The notes under the pieces: generated by a model
What the model was told of the DNA's origin: nothing
Seen by the model: only the letters and a program-made list of their open reading frames with translations
The model's database searches: none
Translations under genes and position numbers: made by a program
Shown here: positions 7,697 through 17,576 of the stretch, in pieces
Layout of the letters: every line of letters begins with the position of its first letter
How positions within the stretch are numbered: the stretch's first letter is position 1
NCBI GenBank assembly: GCA_018056425.1
Contig: JAGPFR010000008.1
Location: 16,538 to 80,537 of the forward strand
DNA length: 64,000 bases
Source of the DNA: Lachnospiraceae bacterium
Lineage (GTDB): Bacteria; Bacillota; Clostridia; Lachnospirales; Lachnospiraceae
Direction: 5' to 3'

Positions 7697-8965
7697 TTAA
7701 GCAAGTGCCTGCTTAAGATCATCGATAATATCATCCGCATTCTCAAGACCCACGCTGAGTCTGATAAGATCGGGACCTACGCCTGCTGCCACAAGCTCTT
7801 CGTCGGTAAGCTGTCTGTGTGTCGATGAAGCGGGATGAAGTACGCAGGCATGAGCATCTGCAACATGAGTTGCTATCATGGCAACTTTAAGCTTTCTCAT
7901 AAATTCCTCGGCTGCTTTTCTTCCGCCCTTTACGCCGAAAGAGATAACTCCGCAGGTGCCGCCCGGCATATATTTCTGAGCACGCTCATAATACTTGTCT
8001 CCCTTAAGACCGGGATAAGTGATCCATGCAACCTTGTCATTACCCTGAAGGAACTCTGCTACCTTCTGAGCATTCTCGCAATGTCTGGGCATTCTGACGG
8101 CAAGGGACTCAAGTCCGAGGTTGAGATAGAAAGCATTCTGAGGAGCCTGGATACATCCGAGGTCTCTCATAAGCTGTGCGGTACACTTGGTGATGAATGC
8201 GCCCTCTTTTCCGAACTTCTCGGCATAGGTGATCCCGTGATAGCTCTCATCGGGGGTGCAAAGTCCGGGGAACTTGTCGGCATGTGCCATCCAGTCAAAC
8301 TTACCGGAATCAACGATACATCCGCCTACCGCTACATCATGTCCGTCCATGTATTTGGTGGTTGAATGAGTTACGATATCAACTCCCCACTCGAAGGGTC
8401 TGCAGTTGATAGGGGTTGCGAAGGTATTGTCTACGACAAGGGGTACTCCGTGCTTATGTGCAGCCTTGGAGAATTTCTCAAAATCGAAAACGGTAAGAGC
8501 GGGATTTGCGATGGTTTCGCCGAATACCGCCTTGGTGTTGGGTTTGAATGCGGCCTCAAGCTCTTCTTCGGTGCAATCGGGAGAAATGAAGGTGAAATCA
8601 ATGCCCATCTTTCTCATGGTAACGTTAAAGAGGTTGAAGGTTCCGCCATATATTGAAGAGGAAGAAATGACATGATCCCCGCAGGTGGCAAGATTGAAGA
8701 TGGCAAACATATTGGCTGCCTGTCCCGAACTGGTAAGCATTGCAGCGGTTCCGCCCTCAAGTGCCGCGATCTTTGCGGCAACATAATCATTGGTAGGGTT
8801 CTGAAGTCTTGTATAGAAATATCCGCTCGCTTCAAGATCGAAGAGCTTTCCCATATCCTCGCTGGTGTCATATTTAAACGTAGTGCTCTGAACAATGGGA
8901 ATCATACGGGATTCGCCGTTTTTGGGTTCGTATCCTGCCTGGATACATTTGGTTTCCTGTCTCAT
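7697..8965 (-). CDS. metY: O-acetylhomoserine aminocarboxypropyltransferase (sulfhydrylase)
   Basis: A Cys/Met-metabolism PLP enzyme of 422 residues that makes homocysteine from O-acetylhomoserine and sulfide. Lys204 in [17 protein letters not shown] is the predicted PLP lysine; [12 protein letters not shown] and the SSGQAANM segment are also characteristic. The length and the YxRxxNPT motif match MetY rather than the shorter MetB/MetC enzymes. AAGGAGG precedes the ATG at 8965. The leader is short and I see no SAM riboswitch or T-box in it. Confidence 0.93.
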   Translation of the reverse strand: MRQETKCIQAGYEPKNGESRMIPIVQSTTFKYDTSEDMGKLFDLEASGYFYTRLQNPTNDYVAAKIAALEGGTAAMLTSSGQAANMFAIFNLATCGDHVISSSSIYGGTFNLFNVTMRKMGIDFTFISPDCTEEELEAAFKPNTKAVFGETIANPALTVFDFEKFSKAAHKHGVPLVVDNTFATPINCRPFEWGVDIVTHSTTKYMDGHDVAVGGCIVDSGKFDWMAHADKFPGLCTPDESYHGITYAEKFGKEGAFITKCTAQLMRDLGCIQAPQNAFYLNLGLESLAVRMPRHCENAQKVAEFLQGNDKVAWITYPGLKGDKYYERAQKYMPGGTCGVISFGVKGGRKAAEEFMRKLKVAMIATHVADAHACVLHPASSTHRQLTDEELVAAGVGPDLIRLSVGLENADDIIDDLKQALA

Positions 8966-9040
8966 CTTTCCTCCTTAATAAGACCTAAATAAAATCTTTT
9001 CTTATTTTATCCCAGCGGGTTTTGCGTATCAAGGAAATAT

Positions 9041-9094
9041 TTGACTAACGGGTGTATATGACTGTAATATGTTACATTAGCGTACTAAAGTACG
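9041..9094 (+). promoter_or_regulatory. Promoter and operator-like palindrome of the ABC importer
   Basis: TTGACT (9041-9046) and a -10 element GTAATA/TAATAT (9064-9070) are 17-18 bp apart. A perfect inverted repeat CGTACT-AA-AGTACG (9081-9094) lies at the expected transcription start, where a bound repressor would block initiation. Confidence 0.5.
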
Positions 9095-9115
9095 TTATTT
9101 TGAGGAGTGCCTATT

Positions 9116-9136
9116 ATGGCAGAAAGGATATTATGA
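9116..9136 (+). CDS. Possible six-codon leader ORF
   Basis: ATG at 9116 follows GAGGAG by about seven bases, which is a better ribosome binding site than that of the lipoprotein gene. It reads M-A-E-R-I-L and stops at a TGA overlapping the ATG of the lipoprotein gene (ATGA at 9133-9136). It may serve to couple translation. Its tiny size makes the call tentative. Confidence 0.3.
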   Translation: MAERIL

Positions 9137-10131
9137 AAAAGAATCTTTTCAAAAAAGCGGTTGCGCTCGCTTCCGCAGCACTGATGACCCTGTCTCTTGC
9201 AGGATGCGGACAGTCCCAGTCCTCTTCTTCCAATGAGATCAAGGTTGCTGTTATCAAGCAGCTCGATCATGCATCTCTTGATGAGATCGCAAACGCCATC
9301 ACTGCAGAACTTGATGTTCTTGCAGAGACAAACGGAGTAAACATCACCTACACCGTATATTCGGGACAGAACGACCAGAGTACTCTCAAGCAGATCTCCG
9401 ATCAGGCAGTAGCAGACGGATGCAGCGTCATCATCCCCATCGCTACCATGGCAGCACAGGTTGCTGCAACCAGCACCTCTGCTTCCAACACTCCCGTTGT
9501 TTATGCGGCTATTTCGGATCCCGAGGGAGCAGGACTTACCGGAATCGAAAATGTTACCGGAACCAGTGACATGCTCGATACCGCTACCATCATCGACATG
9601 ATCTTCACCGCTAACCCCGATGCTTCCAAGATCGGTCTTCTTTATTCCCTTTCCGAAGCAAACTCAGCTCTTCCCATTGAGCAGGCTAAAGCTCTTATCG
9701 AAGAAAAGGGAGCTTCTTATGTAGAGTACACCGCTTCCACCAATGACGAAGTAGTTGCGGCTGCATCTTCTCTCATCGCTGAGGGCGTAGACGCTGTCTT
9801 CACTCCCACCGACAATGTGATCATGGCAGCAGAGCTTGCAATTTATGAAGACCTTGCCGCAGCAGGAATTCCCCACTACACCGGTGCTGATTCCTTCGTA
9901 AGAAACGGCGGATTTACCACCTGCGGAGTTAACTACACCGCACTCGGAACCAAGACCGCTGACCTTGCTTACCAGGCTGTTACCCAGGGAATGGGTGACA
10001 TGGAAGATTTCTACACCATGGAAGGCGGAATCGTTACCGTAAACACCGAAACCGCTGAGGCTCTCGGAATTGATTATTCAGGATTTTCCGCATTCGGAGA
10101 AATCGTAGAAGTTACCACTTCCGAAGACTGA
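9133..10131 (+). CDS. ABC transporter substrate-binding lipoprotein (TrpX-like)
   Basis: 332 residues from ATG 9133, chosen because the lipoprotein signal begins there: basic KKNLFKK, a hydrophobic stretch and the lipobox LAGCG. The mature part is a periplasmic-binding-like fold of the family that includes streptococcal TrpX (VIIPIATMAAQVAATSTSASNTPVVYAAISDPEGAGL and VDAVFTPTDNVIMAA). It would bind a small ligand outside the cell and deliver it to the permease and ATPase encoded next. The ligand is not certain; tryptophan is known for TrpX, but other members differ. An attenuator-like terminator separates it from the permease gene. Confidence 0.88.
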   Translation: MKKNLFKKAVALASAALMTLSLAGCGQSQSSSSNEIKVAVIKQLDHASLDEIANAITAELDVLAETNGVNITYTVYSGQNDQSTLKQISDQAVADGCSVIIPIATMAAQVAATSTSASNTPVVYAAISDPEGAGLTGIENVTGTSDMLDTATIIDMIFTANPDASKIGLLYSLSEANSALPIEQAKALIEEKGASYVEYTASTNDEVVAAASSLIAEGVDAVFTPTDNVIMAAELAIYEDLAAAGIPHYTGADSFVRNGGFTTCGVNYTALGTKTADLAYQAVTQGMGDMEDFYTMEGGIVTVNTETAEALGIDYSGFSAFGEIVEVTTSED

Positions 10132-10147
10132 TATGGTATATAATAGT

Positions 10148-10185
10148 ATCCGGCTCACCTTTGAGGGAGCCGGATATTTTTATTT
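10148..10185 (+). terminator. Intra-operon terminator or attenuating hairpin
   Basis: ATCCGGCTC (10148-10156) pairs with GAGCCGGAT (10167-10175), followed by ATTTTTATTT. It lies between the binding-protein and permease genes and would make the binding protein more abundant than the membrane components. Confidence 0.7.
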
Positions 10186-10199
10186 GAGGAGGTTTAGTT

Positions 10200-11129
10200 T
10201 TGGCCTATATTATCAAAACCGCTTTGGAACTCGGTCTTTTGTATGCTCCAATACCGCTTGCCCTGTTTCTCAGTTTCAGAATACTTAACATAGCCGATAT
10301 GACTACGGACGGATGTTTTGTTTTGGGGGCCGCCGTATCTGTTACATGGGCCGCAGCGGGACATCCTTTCTTAGGAATTCCCATGGCTATGGCAGCAGGC
10401 GTCCTGGCAGGTTTTGTAACCGCCATGCTCCAGACCAGATTCGGTGTCCCTTCGATACTTGCGGGAATCATCACCAATTTCGGCCTGTACACCGTTAATC
10501 TCATGGTTATGGGATGGAGTTCAAACGTTAATCTCCTTAAAACCGATACCATGTTCACTATTTTTGCAAAAGGAGCATCCTTTGCGGGAGCTTATTCGGA
10601 CATGCTCCTTGTCGCCATTATCACAGCAATATCCGCCTCAGCACTGATCTGGTTCCTTTCCACCAGACTGGGCCTCTCCATAAGAGCTACCGGCGATAAC
10701 TCCGATATGGTCAGGGCATCCTCCGTTAATCCCAGATTCACCACCACGGTCGGTCTGTGCGTATCCAACTCCCTTACTGCACTTTCGGGTGCAATGGTAG
10801 GTCAGTATCAGAATACCGTAGATATCAACAACGGAACCGGAATCGTAGTAATCGCCCTTGCATGCCTCATCATCGGTGAGACAATCCTCGGCAAAAAGAA
10901 CGTTGTCAAAGGCGCTTTCGCCGCAATTCTCGGTTCTATCGTCTACAGAGTGATCTATGCCATAGTCCTTAAGACCAGGATAGTTCCGATACAGGGACTC
11001 AAACTCGTAACCGCACTTGTTGTTGCATTTGCCATCGCTTTCCCCACCATAAAAGAGTACATTCACTTTGTCCGTAAAAAGCATATGGCGGCAAAAGCTT
11101 CCGTTAAGGAGGAAAACGAAAATGCTTGA
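10200..11129 (+). CDS. ABC transporter permease (TrpY-like)
   Basis: A polytopic membrane protein of 309 residues with about eight hydrophobic segments. Its N-terminus (LRILNIADMTTDGCFVLGAAV-like) and the internal TGDNSDMVRASSVN loop are typical of the branched-chain/ribose-like permease family found with TrpX-type binding proteins. It starts with TTG at 10200, supported by GAGGAGG nine bases upstream. The coding region overlaps the ATPase gene by 8 bp, which points to coupled translation. Confidence 0.88.
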   Translation: MAYIIKTALELGLLYAPIPLALFLSFRILNIADMTTDGCFVLGAAVSVTWAAAGHPFLGIPMAMAAGVLAGFVTAMLQTRFGVPSILAGIITNFGLYTVNLMVMGWSSNVNLLKTDTMFTIFAKGASFAGAYSDMLLVAIITAISASALIWFLSTRLGLSIRATGDNSDMVRASSVNPRFTTTVGLCVSNSLTALSGAMVGQYQNTVDINNGTGIVVIALACLIIGETILGKKNVVKGAFAAILGSIVYRVIYAIVLKTRIVPIQGLKLVTALVVAFAIAFPTIKEYIHFVRKKHMAAKASVKEENENA

Positions 11130-11922
11130 GATCAGAAATATCAGCAAAACCTTCGCCCCCGGAACGGTAAATGAAAAAAAGGCGATCACCAATTTGTCAC
11201 TGAATGTTGAAGACGGCGACTTCATCACCATAATAGGTTCAAACGGTGCCGGAAAATCCACACTCTTCAATGCCATAGCGGGTTCTTTTTTCGTAGATGA
11301 CGGATATATATTCCTCGGAGGACAGGACATAACCTATCTTGAGGAGCACAAAAGAAGCCGTGTCATAGGAAGAATGTTCCAGGATCCTCTCAAGGGAACG
11401 GCTCCTTCCATGACGATCGAAGAAAACCTCGCACTCGCATACTTAAGATCTTCCGAGGGAACCTCTCCTTTCAGCAGGATCTCCTCAAGGGACAAGAAAA
11501 ATTTCCGCGAGCAGCTCTCAAAGCTCGGAATGGGACTTGAGGACAGAATGAAAGATCCCGTGGGGCTGTTATCGGGCGGTCAAAGGCAGGCCCTTACACT
11601 TCTTATGGCCACGATCGTAACTCCCAAGGTTCTTCTTCTTGACGAACATACCGCCGCTCTCGATCCCGGAACCGCGGATAAAGTAATAGAACTCACACAG
11701 AGCATCGTCGAAGGCGGACACATCACCTGCCTTATGATCACTCATAATATGAAGCAGGCTTTAAGCATAGGAAACAGAACTCTTCTTATGAACAACGGAC
11801 ACATCGTTCTAGATGTAAGCGGTGAGGAAAGATCCGCACTCACACCCAAGGACCTTATCGAGAAATTCAAAAACAAGGTCGGGGAAGAACTTGATAATGA
11901 CAGAATCCTGCTTTCCACCTGA
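11122..11922 (+). CDS. ABC transporter ATP-binding protein (TrpZ-like)
   Basis: 266 residues from ATG 11122, placed after GGAGG inside the end of the permease gene. Walker A is GSNGAGKST, the signature is LLSGGQRQALTLLMA and Walker B is VLLLDEHTAAL. Between Walker A and the signature lies the Q-loop GRMFQDPLKGT. It energises the importer encoded by the two genes upstream. A bidirectional terminator follows at 11936. Confidence 0.92.
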   Translation: MLEIRNISKTFAPGTVNEKKAITNLSLNVEDGDFITIIGSNGAGKSTLFNAIAGSFFVDDGYIFLGGQDITYLEEHKRSRVIGRMFQDPLKGTAPSMTIEENLALAYLRSSEGTSPFSRISSRDKKNFREQLSKLGMGLEDRMKDPVGLLSGGQRQALTLLMATIVTPKVLLLDEHTAALDPGTADKVIELTQSIVEGGHITCLMITHNMKQALSIGNRTLLMNNGHIVLDVSGEERSALTPKDLIEKFKNKVGEELDNDRILLST

Positions 11923-11935
11923 TGAATGCATATTA

Positions 11936-11965
11936 AAAAGAGGACCCTTTAAAGGGTCCTCTTTT
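11936..11965. terminator. Bidirectional intrinsic terminator between convergent genes
   Basis: AAAAGAGGACCC and GGGTCCTCTTTT form a perfect stem around TTTAAA, with A-rich and T-rich flanks on both sides. It serves the importer operon on the plus strand and the DUF3048 gene on the minus strand. Confidence 0.85.
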
Positions 11966-11975
11966 AAGTTTTTGA

Positions 11976-13211
11976 TCAATAATATCTCGTAAAGGTTTTG
12001 TACTCATCCCATACAAGACATATCCAGGTCTTTCCTTTGTTAAGGATTACCTCGTCACCGGTCTTGGCATCATAATATCTGGTCTGAGCATATACCGATG
12101 AATTGTAATTCAGATTCTCGTCAAAGGGAAGGTCCCTTTTCCAGGTAAGAGGAATGCACTTTCCGTTTGTAAACAAAACACCTTCACCGACTCCCGATAC
12201 ATTGAAGTTCATATATCCCTGATCGTCGAGCTTCTCTCCGGATACAAATTTGATGATCACATTCGTAACCGCAACCTGTTCTCCGTTATATTCGTCAATA
12301 TGAGGAGCATCATTCTGATATCTGTAGTAGAGTCTGTCATCCTCATTATATTCGAAGTAGGGATTTAACTCACTGTAACCGTTAGGGGAAGACTGATTTC
12401 CTCCGCCTCCGGGATAAATGGTATTGCAATCACCGTATCCCTCGTACTCTGCCAGATTTGCGGAAGTTGCAAATACAAGAGGGAAAGTATAATCGGGTGT
12501 CGGATATTTGGTGTCATAACCGAGTCTTGCCACAGCAGAATTATAACCTTCAATGGTCATTATTCCGGTGTACTCAAGTGAATATCCGAGTTCCTGACGC
12601 TCCTTGTCTCTGGAGAAAGCTTCATCGGCCGTAACATTTACACCCGAAACGGAAGCACTGACATTGTCTACCAGATCACTGTTAAGAAGAGGTCCGACAT
12701 ATGCCGCAGCAAGTCCCCAGTTACAATAAATGGCATCATAACTGAGTGCCTCGAGCAGGAAGTAATGCCTGCTGCTTCGTATGGGCTCGATATATTCAAG
12801 ATCTCCGTAATTCTGGAAAATGCCCATAAGTCTGGTACAGCTGCATTTTTCCATGGGAGCTTCATATACGATATCCGCATAAGAGATTCCGTACTGGGGA
12901 AGAGCATTGCGGTTATTGGGTATCATTACCGCCATGGGTCTTCTGTACGCTATCTCTGTATCGATCCATTCACCGGTCAGATAACTTTCGATCTGTCCGT
13001 CCTTCTCATATCTCTCACCGATAGCCATAAGTCCGGGATCATAAGAAGGTCCGGGGCTTGATTCGGTCCCGGGTGAAGGAGTCGCAGTGGGTTCAACCTC
13101 AGGGGGAGGATCCTGATGAGGCTGATAATCCGAAGGGCTGCAACCGGTAGCCAAAACAGCAAGTGCCGCAGCCATACATATACTCTTTTTGGCAAATTTC
13201 CTGAAATGCAT
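11976..13211 (-). CDS. DUF3048 domain-containing lipoprotein (YerB-like)
   Basis: 411 residues. The N-terminus is a lipoprotein signal (FAKKSICMAAALAVLATGCSPS, lipobox around ATGC), followed by a Pro/Thr/Ser-rich linker (about 35-58). The rest is the DUF3048 region, recognised from RPMAVMIPNNRNALPQYGISYADIVYEAPMEKCSCTRLMGIFQ and the C-terminal half ending in TWICLVWDE. B. subtilis YerB belongs to this family; the biochemical role is unknown, and a cell-surface function is likely. It appears to be a single-gene transcript. Confidence 0.9.
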   Translation of the reverse strand: MHFRKFAKKSICMAAALAVLATGCSPSDYQPHQDPPPEVEPTATPSPGTESSPGPSYDPGLMAIGERYEKDGQIESYLTGEWIDTEIAYRRPMAVMIPNNRNALPQYGISYADIVYEAPMEKCSCTRLMGIFQNYGDLEYIEPIRSSRHYFLLEALSYDAIYCNWGLAAAYVGPLLNSDLVDNVSASVSGVNVTADEAFSRDKERQELGYSLEYTGIMTIEGYNSAVARLGYDTKYPTPDYTFPLVFATSANLAEYEGYGDCNTIYPGGGGNQSSPNGYSELNPYFEYNEDDRLYYRYQNDAPHIDEYNGEQVAVTNVIIKFVSGEKLDDQGYMNFNVSGVGEGVLFTNGKCIPLTWKRDLPFDENLNYNSSVYAQTRYYDAKTGDEVILNKGKTWICLVWDEYKTFTRYY

Positions 13212-13253
13212 ATTCTTATATATATCAAAAAAATAATTTTTTACATGTTAAAA

Positions 13254-13337
13254 TGCGGGTAGCCGGACTCGAACCGGCACGGAGTCGCCCCCGAGGGATT
13301 TTAAGTCCCTTGCGTCTACCTATTTCGCCATACCCGC
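13254..13337 (-). tRNA. tRNA-Leu (UAA)
   Basis: The acceptor stem GCGGGTA/TACCCGC is perfect, the T arm contains GGTTCGAGTCC, and the anticodon loop CTTAAAA within stem AGGGA/TCCCT gives anticodon TAA. The extended variable arm fits a class II leucine tRNA. The discriminator is A at 13254 and CCA is not encoded, in keeping with the CCA-adding enzyme at 21950. Confidence 0.97.
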
Positions 13338-13364
13338 ATGCTCAATCTGCAAGTGAGAATTATA

Positions 13365-15476
13365 TCAAACAGATTTATAAAAAGCAAGAATCGTGGCTGA
13401 TTCCGGCGGTACGGTTATATCCAGGATACCGCATTTGAGATTATATTGCTCTCCGCCCATATTATAACCGTTTTTGTCCGTAGAAAAAACAGTCTTCATA
13501 ACACCGCTTCTGGTGGTTCCGATCTCCCAAACGGTCAGGTTCTTGTGAACTTCCGTGTTGTTATTGTTGATGATGACCAGGATCTGTTCGTTTCTGTCAA
13601 ATCTTCCGTATGCGATGAAATTGTAATCACTGTCGACCATCTTGATCGAACCGGTCCTGAATACGGGATGTCTGTGTCTGAGTGAGATAAGATCCCTGTG
13701 AAAAGAGATCATCTCTTTATCTTCACGTCCCCAGGGATATGTACGCCTGTTATCCGGATCGGTAAAACCGCATACCCCGGCTTCATCACCGTAATAGATC
13801 GGGGGGGATCCCATCCAGGTCATCTGTATGACTACCGCTTCCCTGAATACCGCCTTATCGATGTTTTTCTCCGCAGCTTCGGGACCCAGTGTTCCGGTTC
13901 TTCCGACCATGTGATTGGTTCTGGTAAGGAATCTCGAATGGTCATGATTTGAGAGTTCATTCATGGCGGACTGCATACTCGGAGTCGAGAATGTTGCCCC
14001 GTGGTGGATCATCGCGCCCCAGAATCCGTCGGCATTTCCGAGAAGATCTTCCCTGAAGTCATCGGAGTGCTTCTCCATTCCGGTCAGGAACCAGGTAACG
14101 GGTTCCATGAACGCATCATAGTTCATTACTGAATCCCATTCATCACCCTGAAGCCATGCCTTTTTATCCCCATAATGCTCCGCAAGTATCAGAGCATCGG
14201 GATTGGCCTCCTTAACCGCGGTTCGGAATCTTTTCCAGAACTTATGGTTATATTCCTGGGAATGACCGAGATCGGCAGCTACATCCAAACGCCATCCGTC
14301 GGCACAGAAAGGTTCGGAAACCCATTTTGCGGCTATCTTAAGCACGTAATCGACAAGTTCCTCGGAACCTTCGTAATTGAGCTTGGGAAGCGTATCATAG
14401 CCCCACCATCCGTCATAGGAACCGTTGTATGGCCATCCGTTTTCATTGTTGAATGAAAAATAATTATGATAGGGGCTTGAAGGACTTACATACGCGCCCT
14501 TGTCATATCCCTCTTCGTTCTCGTAAATCCTCTCTCTGTCCATCCACTTGTTGAATGAACCGCAGTGGTTGAAAACGCCGTCAAGGATCACCTTCATACC
14601 GCGTTTATGGGCTTCCTTAACCACTTCGATAAACAGCTCATCACTGGCAGTAAGGTTTGCCATACCGGCTACTCTTCTGATGTATCTCTTTGAAAGCCTG
14701 TTCTCAGAAGCTCCGAGTGGAAGTACTTCTCCGCCGTCATCAACGATCCTGCCGAAATGGGGATCTATGTGATCATAGTCCTGGATATCATATTTATGGT
14801 TGGAAGGTGATACAAAAAGCGGATTAAAATATATTACCTCTACACCCAGGCTCTTAAGATAATCCATCTTGTCGAGGACACCCTGAAGATCTCCGCCGTA
14901 AAAATTCCTTACATCCATCTGGGAGGGAGGTGCATACCAGTCCTCAACCTTATGAACCGGCTGGCCTATATAGAGGTATTCGTTATCCAGTACATCATTG
15001 GTCTTATCGCCGTTACAGAAACGGTCGACATAGATCTGATACATGACCGCACCCTTGCTCCAATCGGGAGTGGAGAATCCGGGGAATACAACAAAATCGT
15101 AATATTCGTTGGGATCGGTGACCGCACCCCTGGAATCAAAAAATACCTTCAAAGCGCCCGAGATAATCTCGAAATGATAGGAAAGCTTTTTATCCGAAAG
15201 CTCTAAACGGGTTTCGTAATAATCAAAATGTCTTTCCGTCTCCGCCTTGGTCATGACAAGTCTCTTGCCGCCGCTCACGAGAAGGACGACATCGACATTA
15301 TTCTTGGCCGTTCTGAATCTGACTGTGATCTCTTCACCGGGCTCAGGTTCTTCGGGATTAAGATAATTGGATGTGGTATCGGAATAGAGAGCCCTGACAT
15401 TGAATACGGCTCTCATGGAAAGGATATAATCCTGATTGTTCAGGACCCTCTTCCGATGTATCAAATCTGCAGACAT
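13365..15476 (-). CDS. GH13 alpha-glucan hydrolase (neopullulanase/cyclomaltodextrinase-like)
   Basis: 703 residues. An N-terminal beta-sandwich of about 130 residues precedes the (beta/alpha)8 barrel, an arrangement typical of GH13 subfamily 20-like enzymes that act on maltooligosaccharides, cyclodextrins or pullulan. Catalytic residues are Asp398 (ADGWRLDVA), Glu433 (ILAEHYG) and Asp512 (LSNHDHSRF), with DGVFNHCG at 299-306. A C-terminal domain follows. There is no signal peptide, so it probably acts in the cytoplasm on imported oligosaccharides. CGGAGG precedes the ATG at 15476, and a promoter lies at 15520-15548. Exact substrate preference cannot be told. Confidence 0.9.
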   Translation of the reverse strand: MSADLIHRKRVLNNQDYILSMRAVFNVRALYSDTTSNYLNPEEPEPGEEITVRFRTAKNNVDVVLLVSGGKRLVMTKAETERHFDYYETRLELSDKKLSYHFEIISGALKVFFDSRGAVTDPNEYYDFVVFPGFSTPDWSKGAVMYQIYVDRFCNGDKTNDVLDNEYLYIGQPVHKVEDWYAPPSQMDVRNFYGGDLQGVLDKMDYLKSLGVEVIYFNPLFVSPSNHKYDIQDYDHIDPHFGRIVDDGGEVLPLGASENRLSKRYIRRVAGMANLTASDELFIEVVKEAHKRGMKVILDGVFNHCGSFNKWMDRERIYENEEGYDKGAYVSPSSPYHNYFSFNNENGWPYNGSYDGWWGYDTLPKLNYEGSEELVDYVLKIAAKWVSEPFCADGWRLDVAADLGHSQEYNHKFWKRFRTAVKEANPDALILAEHYGDKKAWLQGDEWDSVMNYDAFMEPVTWFLTGMEKHSDDFREDLLGNADGFWGAMIHHGATFSTPSMQSAMNELSNHDHSRFLTRTNHMVGRTGTLGPEAAEKNIDKAVFREAVVIQMTWMGSPPIYYGDEAGVCGFTDPDNRRTYPWGREDKEMISFHRDLISLRHRHPVFRTGSIKMVDSDYNFIAYGRFDRNEQILVIINNNNTEVHKNLTVWEIGTTRSGVMKTVFSTDKNGYNMGGEQYNLKCGILDITVPPESATILAFYKSV

Positions 15477-15519
15477 AAAATCCTCCGATATGTCCGGTAC
15501 ATCTATAAAACCACAAAAT

Positions 15520-15548
15520 ATTGTAGCTCATTTCCCCTGCCTATACAA
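15520..15548 (-). promoter_or_regulatory. Promoter of the GH13 gene
   Basis: TTGTAT (15548-15543) and TACAAT (15525-15520) with a 17-bp spacer on the minus strand, about 45 bp before the GH13 start and just past the ftsH terminator. Confidence 0.65.
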
Positions 15549-15556
15549 GTTAAACG

Positions 15557-15591
15557 AAAAAGAAAAAAGACAGCCGGGGAAGCTGTCTTTT
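15557..15591 (-). terminator. Intrinsic terminator after ftsH
   Basis: On the minus strand, AAAAGACAGC pairs with GCTGTCTTTT and a T-rich run continues. It lies about 150 bp beyond the ftsH stop. The stretch between them (15592-15739) shows no gene I can support. Confidence 0.8.
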
Positions 15592-15739
15592 CTCCAGAGA
15601 ATCTATCTCTTTGGGGTATTTCCAAAACAAAATGTATTGGGGGTACGTGTATATAGTATCATCCGACCCGATTTTGCAAAATGGCACAGATTCACAAATC
15701 TTACTAACACTTTGCACTCTTTTTGTGCAACTCTTACAA

Positions 15740-17557
15740 TCAATTTGCCTCAAAAAGAGCTTCGAACTCTTCTCTGCCGATTTTTTCCTTTTCAAGAAGG
15801 AGTTCTGCGCACTTGTGAAGGATATCCTCATGCTGGAGGATGATATCCTTGGCTTTTCTGTAGCAGTCATCGATAATGCTTCTTACTTCCTTATCGATCT
15901 GTGCCGCAACATCCTCACTGTGGGACTTGGCATGTGCAAGGTCTCTTCCGATGAACACTTCGTCGTCATCATCGTCATAGCATACAACGCCGATATTGTC
16001 GCTCATGCCATAGCGTGTAACCATGCTGCGTGCTTCCTTGGTCGCTCTCTTGATATCGGATGAAGCTCCGGTCGTGATATCTCCGAAAATGATCTCTTCG
16101 GCAATTCTGCCTCCGAGGGTAACCATGATATCCTGAAGCATCTTTCCCTTTGAAAGGAACATCTCATCACGATCGGGAAGGGGCATCGTATAACCTGCAG
16201 CGCCTACTCCGGTAGGAATGATAGATATCGAATAAACAGGTCCGACATCGGGAAGAACATGGAAAAGAATTGCATGTCCCGTTTCGTGATAAGCCGTGAT
16301 CTTCTTTTCCTTATCGGAAATAATACGGCTCTTTTTCTCGGTTCCCATTCCGACCTTAACGAATGCGTTCTTGATCTGATCTCCGGTAATATATGGACTT
16401 CCGGATCTTGCTGCGCCGATTGCGGCTTCATTCATAAGGTTCTCAAGATCCGCACCGGTAAATCCCGCGGTGGTACGGGCAATGTTCTCGAGATTGACAT
16501 CCTCTGCAAGCTTTTTGTTTCTTGCATGGACTTTAAGGATCTCTTCTCTTCCGGCCACGTCGGGTCTTTGGACGGTAACCTTGCGGTCAAATCTTCCGGG
16601 TCTGAGGATTGCAGGATCGAGAATATCCACTCTGTTGGTTGCTGCCATAACAATGATTCCGGAATTTTCCTTAAAACCGTCCATCTCAACGAGGAGCTGG
16701 TTTAAGGTCTGTTCTCTCTCATCATGTCCGCCTCCGAGACCGGTACCGCGTCTTCGGGCAACGGCATCTATCTCGTCGATAAAAATAATACAGGGCATGC
16801 GCTTCTTGGCTTCTTCAAAGAGATCTCTTACTCTCGAAGCACCGACACCTACGAACATCTCTACAAAATCCGAACCCGAGATGGACAGGAAAGGAACCTT
16901 GGCTTCTCCGGCAACCGCCTTCGCAAGCAATGTCTTACCTGTTCCGGGAGCACCCTCGAGAAGGACGCCTTTGGGGATCCTTGCACCGAGGCTTGAATAT
17001 TTACCGGGATCTTTGAGGAAATCAACAATCTCCGACAGTTCTTCTTTTTCTTCTTTAAGACCTGCAACATCGGCAAACGTGATCTTACCGTCACCGTTGA
17101 TGATATTGATCCTGATCTTACCGAAATTCAGCATCCGGCTTCCCTGACTCTGCCCCTGGGCAGATCCGAGCAGTGCCGACATCAAGAATACGACTACGAA
17201 AGCAAGCAGAATGATCGGGAGTAGTATGTTGACCAGCTGGGTCGAAACCGATTTATCCCTGATCACGGGATCGAGTCCCGCTTCTCTCAAAATGCTGTCC
17301 GCTTCATTAACATCCGTGACATAGACTCTCTGGGTGGTTCCGCTTTTGAACTTAACCTCTACGTATCCGCATCTTCCCGAAGAATCCGGGGTGATCTCAC
17401 AAGCTACAATTTTGCCTTCCGTCAGGTCACTCTGAAGCTGACCGAATGAATAAGAAGAAGAATTCTCCCTCAGGGTCTGCAATATCCATACCAGTACGAG
17501 TATGAAAAAGATCAGCCACAGGTATGATCTGAACGGGTTTCTAGCACTCTTTTCCAA
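15740..17557 (-). CDS. ftsH: ATP-dependent zinc metalloprotease FtsH
   Basis: A membrane-bound AAA+ protease of 605 residues that degrades damaged or regulatory membrane and soluble proteins. Two transmembrane segments (about 11-27 and 107-130) flank an extracytoplasmic domain. Walker A is GAPGTGKT (202-209), Walker [10 protein letters not shown], the SRH lies around [22 protein letters not shown], and the zinc site is HETGH (424-428). The commoner form of that motif is HEAGH; Thr in place of Ala should not affect zinc binding. It is the last gene of the rqcP-ftsB-tilS-hpt-ftsH cluster and is 19 bp from hpt. Confidence 0.97.
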   Translation of the reverse strand: MEKSARNPFRSYLWLIFFILVLVWILQTLRENSSSYSFGQLQSDLTEGKIVACEITPDSSGRCGYVEVKFKSGTTQRVYVTDVNEADSILREAGLDPVIRDKSVSTQLVNILLPIILLAFVVVFLMSALLGSAQGQSQGSRMLNFGKIRINIINGDGKITFADVAGLKEEKEELSEIVDFLKDPGKYSSLGARIPKGVLLEGAPGTGKTLLAKAVAGEAKVPFLSISGSDFVEMFVGVGASRVRDLFEEAKKRMPCIIFIDEIDAVARRRGTGLGGGHDEREQTLNQLLVEMDGFKENSGIIVMAATNRVDILDPAILRPGRFDRKVTVQRPDVAGREEILKVHARNKKLAEDVNLENIARTTAGFTGADLENLMNEAAIGAARSGSPYITGDQIKNAFVKVGMGTEKKSRIISDKEKKITAYHETGHAILFHVLPDVGPVYSISIIPTGVGAAGYTMPLPDRDEMFLSKGKMLQDIMVTLGGRIAEEIIFGDITTGASSDIKRATKEARSMVTRYGMSDNIGVVCYDDDDDEVFIGRDLAHAKSHSEDVAAQIDKEVRSIIDDCYRKAKDIILQHEDILHKCAELLLEKEKIGREEFEALFEAN

Positions 17558-17576
17558 AATAATTCCTCCAAACGGA

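Noticed and set aside
8966-9040. Possible SAM riboswitch before metY
   Set aside because: The leader is too short and AT-rich for a SAM aptamer, and no conserved stems are seen.
16470-17147. Plus-strand frame of 225 codons
   Set aside because: It lies fully opposite ftsH, has Ser-, Pro- and Thr-rich composition typical of a reverse-strand shadow and no ribosome site.
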